64,000 nt of DNA, taken from Diaporthe sp. PMI_573. Its lineage: Eukaryota > Ascomycota > Sordariomycetes > Diaporthales > Diaporthaceae. Location of the stretch: positions 1,860,001 to 1,924,000 of the forward strand of contig JAJTUP010000001.1 of NCBI GenBank assembly GCA_021399435.1, in the 5' to 3' direction. A program made the translations under genes and the position numbers. Below are positions 44,102-54,300 of this stretch, one piece after another. Position 1 is the stretch's first letter, and the number at the start of each line of letters is the position of its first letter. Below the pieces are notes generated by a model. The model saw only the letters and a program-made list of their open reading frames with translations, did not search any database and was not told the DNA's origin.

Positions 44102-47100
44102 TCACTCATCGTCTTCGTCATCCTCATCCTCATCCTCATCGTCGCCCTCGCTCTCACCATCCGCCTCCATCGGGCCATCCGCCTTCTCTGTCACCGCATC
44201 CAACCGCTTCGCCACCAGCGTGGGGTGTGCCTGGATCCACTGCGTCCAGTCCGCGATGATTGTCGAGAATTGGAACCCGCCGTACATGGCCCACTTCATG
44301 GCGAGCCCGCCGTAGTTCTCCCATATCACCTGGAAGTAGCCCACGTTCCTGCTCAGGATGTCCCCGACGACCAGGAGGCTGGCGTTGGACGCCGACTTGG
44401 CGAACGCGTGCGACTCGTCCTGCGTCATCTCGTCGTGGATCGACTCGAGCAGGTCCACCTGCTGCACCAGGTACTCATCCAAGCCCTCCTTCTTTGTCTC
44501 CTTTTCTTCTTGATCCTCACTCTTCTCCTCGTCCTTGCTGCTGGCCTTGGCCTTCCGTTGCGCCTTGGACATCTCGGCGATAATGTTGCCCGCCTTCCTC
44601 GCCAGGTCCTTGGTCTTGGTGGTGCGCATCATCTGCAGCAGCGGCAGGAGCAGCTTGTAAACGAGCGGGTTGGCGGCCTCCTTCCTTGCGAAGATGCCCA
44701 GGAGGTCCAGCGTGCGGTGCTTGAAGTTGACCACGGTCTCCTTGGCGTCCTTGTTCTCCTTTTTCTTGCTGCCGTTCTTGACGCGCGACTTGAACGCCGC
44801 GGAGAGCTGCTCGTCGAGGGCTATCATCTCGGAGTCACTCATGTCCGAGTCGTCATCGGACGACGCGGCGTCTTTGTCCTTGTCGAGCCGGTGGCTGTTG
44901 AGCAGCTTGGCGAGGTCGTCGTCCAGTGCCTTGAGCTTGGCTTCATCCTCATTAAGCTCTTCCTCCGCATCTTCGTCGTCGTCCTCTTCTGACTCCCCAT
45001 CATCATTGTTCTCGCCCTCGCTGCCCGACTCCTCGTCGCCTTCCTGCGTTTCCTCCGCGTCAACGAACTCCACATCCGAGCCGAGCTCGGAGACATCGTC
45101 CTCATCGTCAGCGCCGGCGCCCTCCTCTACGTCTTCCATGTCCGCGTCCGTGTCGAACAAAGCCCGTAGACCCTCTGCGTCCTCCTTGGCAGCCAGAGTG
45201 TCCGTCAGAAGGGCGAGTGCTTCTTCGGTCATGAGACTTGTAAATGCCTCAAAGACACGGTCTGCAGTCTGTCGCATCAGGGACGAGGGTCGGGCAACCA
45301 TAGCAAGCAAAATCTCCACAAGCATCGCTGACACATCGCCATCTTCGCTTTTCTGCTTGCTGAGTAGCTTCTCGTGGCATTGCCGCAGGTCGTTCAAGAT
45401 ATCAACGGCATCGGGCTCCGCGTTGTACAGCTGCAGGATCGCAACGGCGTAAAGGAGGGCCAGGCCCTGGTAAGCGTTGCTCTTGTTGCCCTTGGCCTGC
45501 TTTGGGTTCGTCAATTGTTGCAGCTTCTCCAGCGCCTCAAGCAGCTCCGCCTGGAGCTCTTCATCCATGTCGACGCTGCTCGAGTCAATCAGCATGATGG
45601 CATTGCAGAATTCGGCGAAGTCTTCAGGCCTCTTCACGAATTTAGCGAGCGCGGCAGTGAGCTTTTGGCGCAGGATTGGCTTGGTCTTCTCTGTCAATCC
45701 TGGAACAATCTCGCCGGACTGGGGATATGCAAGCCTTGCGAACTCTTGCAGGGCCAGTCCACCCACCGAGCCCTTGCTGGCACTCTTCGCATCGGCCTCC
45801 GTTGGGACGATGCTGGACAGCCGGAACAGATAATCGGCGTATACCAGGATATGGTTCTCCGCCCCATCACCTTCCGACTTGAGGACCAGCTGCCTCAAGT
45901 TCTTGATAACCTCTTGAGCATGTTGTGGTCTTGTGAGTTGCAATAATTTGTCGACGGTCTTGCTATTTGACCTTTGATCGAAGTTGTACGCCCCTTGCTT
46001 GCCGAGGAGAAATTGTGTTATGACGGGGACCAGATCACGGTCTGTATCCGCGGCCAGCTCTATGGCCTTTAGAGCCTTGGTGGCTGCCCGGTGGAGGTAT
46101 CTGTCCTGCTTGGCCGCCTGGTTGATCAAGCATGTCAACAGATTCTGGGAGAACACGTTGTGCGTAATTTGAGGGTGCACAATGCCAGCTTCGAGGAACT
46201 TCTGGAAGATCATGAACCCGGTGAACTTCTGGGGCTCCGAGGCTGTCTTAGAGAAGAATCCCTGGTCCACAACGCGGCTCCAGAACTGCTTGAACTGATC
46301 AGATGCACCATTGGGGTCTGTTGACACCAGCTTGACGTAGTGGGCGAGTATGATGTCCCAGACAATATGCAATTGCGCGGTCCAGCTTGCCTGTTTTTGC
46401 TTCTGGGCGGGTTCGTCGCCATTGCTCTCTTGCTTGCTTTCCTGCTTCCCGCTGTCTTTCAATATAGCTGGCAGCTCGCCGAGGTATTTGGAGGACAAGT
46501 AGTCCCTCCAAGATTTCGACGGCAGCTTGATCTTCGGGAACTTCTCCGTGAAGACAACAGTAATGGCCACTGCGTCCGGTGTCTTGGCCCAACCAGCCTC
46601 GTCGAGCTTACGCAGAGTCTCCTCTGCGACCTGCTGGTCCATCTGAGGTATGGTTTGTAGAATGATCCACGCGCACTGCGGCTTGAGCCAAATCTTCTTC
46701 TTGGCCAGCTTTATCAGCAGCGCCAAGATCGTGTTCCACCTCGTGACATCGTCGAAAAGTATCTTGGCCCGTACGAAGCATTCAATGCCAAACAGCTGGC
46801 CAAAGTAGTGGTCCTTCTCTTCCTGACCAGCAATGTTTCCAACTGGTTTCGTCCTCTCCGTAAGTGTAGTCAGGACGAAGTCGAACGTGAGGCCTCGGTA
46901 CTTCTCGCCGCAGAGGTCCTTCTCTCCCCATAATTGTTGCAGTATCTCGGTCAGCACGACGCTGAAGCCCAGTCTTGATGCCTTCCTGCTACTGGCGAGC
47001 CCTCTGAATAGTCGCTTTTCGAGGTGTCTGTCGAGAGATGACTCCGAGACGCCATCTTTGTCCAGGAGCTTAGATATGATCACATCGGCGGCCAGAAGGC

Positions 47101-47383
47101 GCTCGTTGGGGTCCTCGCTGCCCAGCAGCTCATAGAGAGGGGCTTCGACGTTACGGTCCTGCTGCTCTGGGAACAACGACTTGTCGGCAAGGAGCTGCTT
47201 CTTCGTAAGTGGCTTGGCGGGAGCAGGCTTGCCCTTCTTCTTCCCACCCTCGAACTTCACGGGCTTCGGCGCGGGCTCGACATCGACATCGGCGGCGGAG
47301 GTACCAGTCTTGGCTCTCTTTTGTGAAGGCTCGATGGCGTTTGGGTTCTCCTTTCGGTGCTTGCGCTTATTCGGAGGCATCAT
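44102..47383 (-). CDS. POL5: Pol5 / MYBBP1A-family nucleolar protein (DNA polymerase phi)
   Basis: Nucleolar protein named DNA polymerase V in yeast for distant similarity to B-type polymerases, but known to act in rDNA transcription and ribosome assembly. Single exon, 1093 aa. A basic Lys/Arg-rich N-terminus (NKRKHRK...KKKGKPAPAKPLTKKQLL) gives nuclear targeting. The alpha-helical repeat body contains family blocks such as YELLGSEDPNERLLAADVIISKLL, KRLFRGLASSRKASRLGFSVVLTEIL and PQCAWIILQTIPQM. Around residues 755-850 lies a very acidic Asp/Glu-rich region, followed by HRTLDLLGIFARKEAANPLV, a KRK/Lys segment and a final acidic tail. Two adjacent ATGs (47383, 47380) are possible; the choice changes one residue. 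Confidence 0.93.
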   Translation of the reverse strand: MMPPNKRKHRKENPNAIEPSQKRAKTGTSAADVDVEPAPKPVKFEGGKKKGKPAPAKPLTKKQLLADKSLFPEQQDRNVEAPLYELLGSEDPNERLLAADVIISKLLDKDGVSESSLDRHLEKRLFRGLASSRKASRLGFSVVLTEILQQLWGEKDLCGEKYRGLTFDFVLTTLTERTKPVGNIAGQEEKDHYFGQLFGIECFVRAKILFDDVTRWNTILALLIKLAKKKIWLKPQCAWIILQTIPQMDQQVAEETLRKLDEAGWAKTPDAVAITVVFTEKFPKIKLPSKSWRDYLSSKYLGELPAILKDSGKQESKQESNGDEPAQKQKQASWTAQLHIVWDIILAHYVKLVSTDPNGASDQFKQFWSRVVDQGFFSKTASEPQKFTGFMIFQKFLEAGIVHPQITHNVFSQNLLTCLINQAAKQDRYLHRAATKALKAIELAADTDRDLVPVITQFLLGKQGAYNFDQRSNSKTVDKLLQLTRPQHAQEVIKNLRQLVLKSEGDGAENHILVYADYLFRLSSIVPTEADAKSASKGSVGGLALQEFARLAYPQSGEIVPGLTEKTKPILRQKLTAALAKFVKRPEDFAEFCNAIMLIDSSSVDMDEELQAELLEALEKLQQLTNPKQAKGNKSNAYQGLALLYAVAILQLYNAEPDAVDILNDLRQCHEKLLSKQKSEDGDVSAMLVEILLAMVARPSSLMRQTADRVFEAFTSLMTEEALALLTDTLAAKEDAEGLRALFDTDADMEDVEEGAGADDEDDVSELGSDVEFVDAEETQEGDEESGSEGENNDDGESEEDDDEDAEEELNEDEAKLKALDDDLAKLLNSHRLDKDKDAASSDDDSDMSDSEMIALDEQLSAAFKSRVKNGSKKKENKDAKETVVNFKHRTLDLLGIFARKEAANPLVYKLLLPLLQMMRTTKTKDLARKAGNIIAEMSKAQRKAKASSKDEEKSEDQEEKETKKEGLDEYLVQQVDLLESIHDEMTQDESHAFAKSASNASLLVVGDILSRNVGYFQVIWENYGGLAMKWAMYGGFQFSTIIADWTQWIQAHPTLVAKRLDAVTEKADGPMEADGESEGDDEDEDEDDEDDE

Positions 47384-48079
47384 AAGTGTGGAAGCAGCAA
47401 TTCAACGCCAATTGATCGGATCTCCGCTGCCTTATGGGGTTGGATACGGGCGGTTTCCGTCTTCTTCAGATCATCAAAAAAAAGTTGGGCAACTTCATGC
47501 GATCCGCATGTGATTGGATCAAATGGGTTATGTAAGCGACTGATAAGATGGATAAGATAACATGCACGATCACGTCGGGGCTCGTTCCACGCCGCATCAA
47601 GCCGACTGGATACTGCCCAGGTGTCTCTCCGCATGCAACCGAGATTAATGCGAGGTGTTCTTCCATATGTAACTCATCTTCTGTTATCGATCTCTGCAGG
47701 TATTGATGAAATCAAGCTTCTTGACAGCCACATACTAGCTAAGGCCTCGACTGTAGCGCCGTGGGGCCCCGGGGCAGTTAGCAAGACAATTCAGAACGAC
47801 GTCTCACTGCAGTCTCCCACTTGTGAGATTGAAGCCGGTCGTTGTAAGCGATCGAAATCCAATCATATGACCAGGGATCTGTGCATTCGACCGGCCCACA
47901 GCAAGTTTACATGGCGTTCGAGCTCGCGCTGCAGCGGATGGCGGCGAGACATTGTATCTTGAACTTGTCACCTAAATTTGTTTGGGTGTCCGCTATGCGG
48001 CTACAGCATCTATGTAGTAGAACGCCTAGGTAGCACTCACTACCCAACTCCTTACATGTTTAACCTTCTGCTAGATCAG
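47384..48079. other. POL5 upstream region and AT-richer flank
   Basis: Promoter side of POL5, then sequence without supported genes leading into the minisatellite. Confidence 0.4.
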
Positions 48080-48233
48080 CCTCCTGTAGAATAACCCCCT
48101 ATGAAATGAGCTCTCACACAATGACCTTCCACAAAATAACCTTCAGTAGAATCAATGGCCTTTTATAGAATGACCTCTTATGTGATAGCCTCCTATAGAA
48201 TAGCCTCCTATGGGATAACCCCCTACAGGATGA
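48080..48233. repeat. 15-bp minisatellite, about ten degenerate units
   Basis: Tandem units of about 15 bases close to CCTCCTATAGAATAA, for example CCTCCTGTAGAATAA, CCTTTTATAGAATGA, CCTCCTATAGAATAG, CCTCCTATGGGATAA and CCCCCTACAGGATGA, with units of 14-19 bases in the middle. On the minus strand the array is open and gives a five-residue pattern (LSHRR-LFYRR-LSHKR-SFYKR), a by-product of the period rather than evidence of a gene. Confidence 0.75.
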
Positions 48234-48339
48234 CTGGATCAGATGTGCAAAGTATTCCATCAGAAGCCACCATTTCACACTACAAGTCTTAGCGTTGGGC
48301 CATCGCACCGGTACTATTAACAAGCTCTAACTCCGCTAT

Positions 48340-48700
48340 CAAACCCATCAAGGTCGAAGCCGTCACAAGACACAAGCCACCTAGTAGTCTGACACCGTCA
48401 AGCACTATTTCAAAGTGCCTTCACTATAAAACTCAGGCACACAAAAACAAATTGCCCAGAACAGACAAGGATCAAAGCTACCATGTCCCAGATGACACAC
48501 TCGCACAACGTATACACAAGATCTGGCTATACTCAAACACACAGCCATCTTCCACAGCCTTGTCCTTAAGATCACTCGAAAGCAATCATCCAGCCCCCCA
48601 AGACCACTCAAAAGCAATTATTCGGCAGAGACCGACACCACAATACGACTCGACCCAGTGCACGCATCTGAGACCCTGGACCTGGTAAGACAACCACGCT
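48340..48700 (+). repeat. Diverged dispersed repeat, copy 2
   Basis: Counterpart of 42011-42320, the GC-richer and less mutated copy. It ends in CTGGTAAGACAACC, possibly the donor of a 5'-UTR intron leading to the small membrane-protein frame at 48745. Confidence 0.6.
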
Positions 48701-48744
48701 CCGTTGTGTGGGTACGTTGGTCTGACAGCTCTGCAGCCACAGAA

Positions 48745-48984
48745 ATGGATCTCGGTGAATCTACCAAACGTTTCCTGTTTGCCCTCGGCTTGTTAGGCCT
48801 CGGCACGATTGTCCTAGTGATTCTTGTCGCCATTATCGTTGGTATCATAGTGCTTCTGGGCTACTGTATAGGAATTGGAACAGAAGCCTGGAGACGCAAA
48901 GACAAGAGGCCCAGACCTGCAGGCAGTCGTTCTGCTAATACTTCGGGCGATACTCCTGGCGCAGAGGCTCATTCTCGCGTTTGA
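48745..48984 (+). CDS. Small single-pass membrane protein candidate
   Basis: A 79-codon frame encodes a short hydrophilic start, one long hydrophobic helix (about residues 11-43, rich in Leu, Ile, Val and Gly) and a basic then Ser-rich tail. A plausible upstream intron (GTAAGA near 48686 to CTGCAG near 48736) precedes the ATG. It follows the dispersed repeat, so it may be part of a decayed repeated unit rather than an independent gene. Confidence 0.3.
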   Translation: MDLGESTKRFLFALGLLGLGTIVLVILVAIIVGIIVLLGYCIGIGTEAWRRKDKRPRPAGSRSANTSGDTPGAEAHSRV

Positions 48985-49230
48985 ATTGCTTCATCTCGTC
49001 CATGACGCCGATGATGTAATAGTTGCCCGCCTCTGGGACTTCGTGGCCTGATACTCCTTCTGGAGGGCCTAGTTCTGCTCGCTTAAAGTCTTCTTGTACT
49101 CGTACGCGAGATGGCAGCCACTAATGAGCTTATTATGCTCGGCGTTGAGGGCCTCCGTGGGAAGCGTGTTCCGACTTGGCGAGAGTGTCAGCCGCGTGGA
49201 GTGGCGGCCTATACTGATACTCAGGCAGGT
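48950..49230 (-). pseudogene. Broken coding relic, coiled-coil-like
   Basis: On the minus strand one frame reads LPTEALNAEHNKLISGCHLA and continues to SEQN, a TAG, then ALQKEYQATKSQRRA. The TAG sits where CAG (Gln) would fit the pattern. A second frame continues with GNYYIIGVMDEMKQFKRENE and ends in a stop near 48950. The heptad-like charged pattern suggests a former coiled coil, now broken by a stop and a frameshift. No family assigned. Confidence 0.4.
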
Positions 49231-51310
49231 GCGCAAGCTTTATAAAGGTCAAATTAAATGAAAGTGAAATGAAAGTGGCCAGGGGCGTTTGAACGTGTGT
49301 GATCTGCAGAGCGGGGGTGTCTTCGCTCGCTATTCTTTAACTTGCTCATCATTTATTATCGCACAATCATCTCAGCCTATGATCAGTGCCCAAGGAATAG
49401 GATCTGAATTTGCGGCAGAGAACGAGAAATTCGAGAGTTAAGGAGAAAGAGATGGAGTTTTGGACATGTAGATGACCACTATTTCTTTGTAATGTGAAAA
49501 TAAGAATGATGTGCCATTACGAGAAGACGGCCGTAAAAAAGCAATATCGAAGAATAAATCTGCGCTTAAAATTGTGTCATCTGTTATTTCCATGATTTGA
49601 TACCCTAATTTTGTTATCGATGAGTTCCTCATGCTTTCAGATTCAACTGTCTTTTGTTCGACATGTGGCTGCTAAATATGAGCCGCAGAAGTGATTGGTA
49701 GAATCAGCACCACAAATGCTTGATATGGATTGTGTTATCCATTTCCTACCGTAGGAACGAATATATCAAATTGCTCTATGGGTTTATGGGACTTGGAAAA
49801 GGCGATGGATCTGCACTTTGTCTTCAATCACAGCACGCAAGTAGGAACATAAGGACCGTGCACTCCACCTTCTCTTTACATATGTAGTACTTGAGACTTT
49901 TTCCATACCCTGCGACATCGCACAGCTGCACGAGATCAGATAAGATGAAGACCTGTTGTTAATTACCATAACCGTTCCTCTTTAAAAATGGAAGGCACTG
50001 CTTGCGAAGAATAAGGACAATTAGATACTGTACTTACATTTTGTCGTCAAAGTTGGGCCGCAATCTTAAGTACTCATATGCTCGCGCTATTTCTTCCTAG
50101 CTGGGGAACGTAGGTACCACTTTAAGGCTCCGGGAAATAATACTATAGAGGCGGCGAATTCCAGATTCGACCAGGCTTTAGAACAGGTCCAAGGATTGAT
50201 AGGCGCTAGAGATCAGAATTTCAGATGTGCCGAAAGAATCTGCCGGGAGCGACGTCCCATGCGACTAAGAAGGAAGCGAGATTTTGACCGTCGTCTGTCT
50301 GGTAAGAACCTGTCCGGGCGATAGGGGAACAACCAAAGGGAGGAATTTGTTCCGACGACAACGGCTCTTACCGGAACTCCCAGATAAAATCATTGGGCAC
50401 TTCTGGACGGAATGTGTGAATGCAAAATCCTCTGGTGATGCGTGAAATGTTCATCGGCCGTCGCTTCGCCTGTCTTTCATGTGAACTCACGAAAATGATA
50501 CCTTACAGACCCGAACAAGAGTCATCGATTCAGGTGTTAGGAAGATTGATTGCCGTAGCCACGAGGCCATGGAGACAGAGGATTAGATGAGTCTGGGACG
50601 ATCGTAATGTATACCCGAGTGGGGTGGACGTGGGCGCGGAACGAGGAATGTCTTGCGGGATGTCCAGGTTAGCACCGGACTCCCCCATGTCTCAGACAAT
50701 GAAGGGTGGTCCTAGACTACTACCGCTCTGGACAAAAGCTGAGCCCCAACGAGATATGGAATCTTTTCTCCCATATGAGTCGAGAATTGATGGGATTATA
50801 CACTCAGGAGTGCCGCCTTGCCCACCTCATTGTCTCGTGCCTTAAAGATGCGCACCGTAGAGACACAATCTTCTGAGGTTTTGAGAAGAACCAGGAGCGT
50901 GTTGGTTTCCCAGTCTCATTGCTTCTCAGGTGTGACGTGCTGCAATTGGAGAGCTTTCCAGTCAACACAAAGGCCAAGTGCTAATATACCGAGAGATGAG
51001 CCCGGTGTACCAGAGTTACAGGAAACCCACCTGCCAAGTCAAGTGCCCCTTTTACCCTGAAGGGAGGGCCGACAGCAGAGCGCATGTGTGCGATCTGGAA
51101 ACAAAGCAGCAACACAACTGGAAATCAATTGTTCACGATGCTAGGTGACTATGCAGGCAAAACGACAGGAACCGATTACTTGGGTCAATTTGAACATGAT
51201 GTACTCCTACTATCATGCTATCTCGATGTCTACGCCTACAAGTGTAGTCTCAAGGACTAAAGACTACCTGGAATATCAGAGGAGGCCAAAAGAATAAAAA
51301 AACAGAAATA
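49231..51310. other. AT-richer stretch without genes
   Basis: About 2 kb of low-complexity, AT-richer DNA with only short motif-free frames. It looks like decayed repeat or intergenic sequence. Confidence 0.4.
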
Positions 51311-51381
51311 GGGCCGGACCAGGATTTGAACCCGGGCCACATCGTCCCAAACGATGGATGCTGCCACTACACCATCCGGCC
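51311..51381 (-). tRNA. tRNA-Pro (anticodon UGG)
   Basis: Read on the minus strand: acceptor GGCCGGA pairs with TCCGGCC. The anticodon stem CATCG/CGATG encloses loop TTTGGGA, giving anticodon TGG with G37 as usual for proline. The T arm CCGGG-TTCAAAT-CCTGG pairs with one G-T wobble. The discriminator base is C. It is 71 bases long without an intron. Confidence 0.93.
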
Positions 51382-54300
51382 ATGCTTTTCCCTACATTTT
51401 ATTGATTATAAGCTTAACCCGTGGTTAAGGGGCCAGTTCTACGGCTTGGAAGGCTGGCTGAATGTCAGTGTGGGTGAGGTTCACCAGGTGACTCACACGG
51501 CCGCGTGTGGTGACTACAGCCAGCACAGCCACCGACGGTGTTTGGACTCCAATATCCCCCAGGTATATAAGACTTGTATGATCCGCTGCTGATCTTACCT
51601 GAGCATTTCGCGTCCCTACTTCTGAGTGCTGCGCTTGCAATCTTCGAGTGAGTTGGTTTGGGTTGAGGGAAAAGGGGGGGGAGGCCGCCATTCCAGTGCA
51701 TAAACGCTGCCCACGTGATGCTGCCGACACTTACATTTTCCAGGACGAGGTCTGCCGATGATAATGTACAACTTTGCACGTCGGGGGACATGATACAATC
51801 CTTGTCTTGTACGATCAGTTTCAGATCTTGTTCCGGGGCGGAGTGTTCCAGCCGTGAAGCCGTGAACGCCGTCTCCTTCGCGGTGTGCTTGACACCGGCC
51901 GCCTGCTTGGCACCCATCCCGACGGCGCCGGAGCTGTCTAATCAGCCGCAGCATTCCATACGGTCACCCTTTTATTCCAGGAATTGGCCTGAACCGGAAT
52001 GCGTATGCCGGGTCCCGGCTTGAAGGCAGCTGCTTGCACCAGTTGCCGGCTGGCGACGAGTATTCGACATAAGCCTGGCATGGCTTCGTGAGTCGGGCTG
52101 ATAATTATTTGCCCAGAATGTGCAAGGTGCCAGCATTGGGAAATTGGTTCTGGAACCTCCAGAGGATTGGCGAAGGATGTAATGGTATCATTAGGATCGC
52201 AGTCCCCACGGTTGGCGCTCAAAGGTAAGCTTACACCGAATCGAGGTGAGAGCCTAGGTGAGGATCGCCGAGGTCCCGTGACTTCGTGATGATAGATCCA
52301 GACCCGGCGGCAGCTACCCCGGTCAGGGCTTCTTGTTTACGTGAGCAGCGCGTTGTCGACCCCTCATCTTGTTTACTTTCTCGCCCAGACCCCCCTCCCC
52401 GGGCCAGGGAGGAAGCTTCAGTTGCAACCCTCCTAAAACCTGCGCCCAAGCGCAAGCCTACGGAATCTCCACTTCCCACTGGGTCCTCCCACCGGGGTGT
52501 CTGACAAGCTGCATGCGCCGTGATGCAGTCCAAACGCGCTCATGCACGTTGGCATCACACCCTTCCCACCTTTAAGGTAGGGGGATGGGGCGGACGAATG
52601 CAAGGGAGCTCCATCTCCCGGGCCTTCTTCTGTCAAGTCCAAGGCAGAGAGAGGCCTGGGCACGGTCAGAGGCGGGCGATCTCTTCGTGTATCGTGTTAT
52701 GTCCGCTCTGTGGTCCCGTCTCACGACGGACTGAAGGTCTGGCCCAAAATTGCGGGGGAGCTGGCCCCAGCAAGCGGCCGTAAGCCCACAAATGCTCTTA
52801 TCGCAACCCGATGGTGGGAAATTCGGAATTGGCTTCCATCGTAGGCTCGTGGCGTCGCTCAGTGAGCCCTCGTGGCTTGAAGGAGCTGAGCTTTTTGGTC
52901 CTCCGGAGCTTTGAATAGCAACAAAAGAGGGGGAAGCTATCCCCCAAGCTCGTTCCCAAGCTCCCGGTGCGAGCAGAGGTTTCAGCCGAGGGAGGGGTGC
53001 CCTGGGAGCTTATTGCCCGCTTTCCGTTCGCGTCCCCTTGTTTGCCGTGGGCCGTGGCGGCCGCGAGGACTGCAACCACGCGGCGTTGGCGAAGCTCCAG
53101 CGGAGGATGCCCCAATTGATTGTTCTCATTGGACTCTCAGGTAGATAGCTGTTGGTTCCAGTGCACTTCTGGTGCCACACCACTTTACAATGTGGCTCTT
53201 CCATGGCGGTGTGGTCCTCGATAGCGCTGACGGGGTCAGGTCAGCTGGCTCGAGCGCGCGCTTGAGTAACAGGAACCGGAAAGTAAACAAACAAAACAAA
53301 ACAGACGCCCAACATGAGATGACGATGATGCGCGACCTCTGAGAGCCATGTCGCGAAACCGTTCTCACAAAACACACGGTGAAGCAGAAAAAAACCTGGA
53401 ACAGGCTCGTACTGACTTTTTTGCATCGAGATTCTCTGCAGATTGTGGTGGGTTTTTGGAGCGCATGATGAGATCAATCGGCCTGTCGCGTCGGCGCGTT
53501 GTTGTGGTTAGCTCGTTGATCGCCGGGACCGGATGACGTCGGGCAGGGCCGACAGATCAGTGAACGTGTGCTGGATCGAGGATTCCCGGGATGACCTAAA
53601 AGGCAACCGCCTCGGATTCGACCTTATTCGACGCGGGATGAGATGTCTGACTCTGGCGTGCTGGCGCAGACATCCATGGACTGACCAGGAAAGGCGGCCA
53701 AGCGGCGAATAACGCGTTCCGTCCACCTGGCTGGGTTTTGTCCCCCGTTTGGAAGCACCCTGGAAGCATTCTTGGAAGCTCGACAAGAAAGGAGAAGAGA
53801 GCCCCAACATCGCCACCCGGATCCTGGTGGGAGCAAGCGTTCTGGCGTTACACGCCAACACGTGTAGTTGTCCGTATGCGAATCAACTGAATCTCGATTT
53901 GTAGATCATGCGAACTGAGGTTAAAGTCCACCAACACATAGCGGTGTTTTGGGATGCATTTTCTGATCTTTCGACATTGTGAGGCTCAACTGGCACAATG
54001 GCATCTCCGTGATGTGCGGCCCGAGATGCTGGTTAGGGCATCCATGATCATTAAGGTATCGTGCATCAGACACATACACAGTAGTGGGCATGCTCACTGC
54101 TTGCTCGCAGTGCCGCCGAACATTTGTCGGAATACTGTGCCTCCGCAGGCTCTGCCGATGGATTGATGATCGCTGGCTGCTCCGGCCCCTTGCCCTTGCG
54201 CGCTGACCCCGGACGACTTGCAAGTCGTATCCAGCAGGATCCAGTGCTGCACCCAGGGTTCAATGAAACGAAAATGATGTCGACCTGCCATTGGAATGCG

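Noticed and set aside
44225..45452. Plus-strand Ser-rich and Leu/Val-rich frames opposite POL5
   Set aside because: Complements of the acidic and Lys-rich codons of POL5 give artificial Ser/Leu runs.
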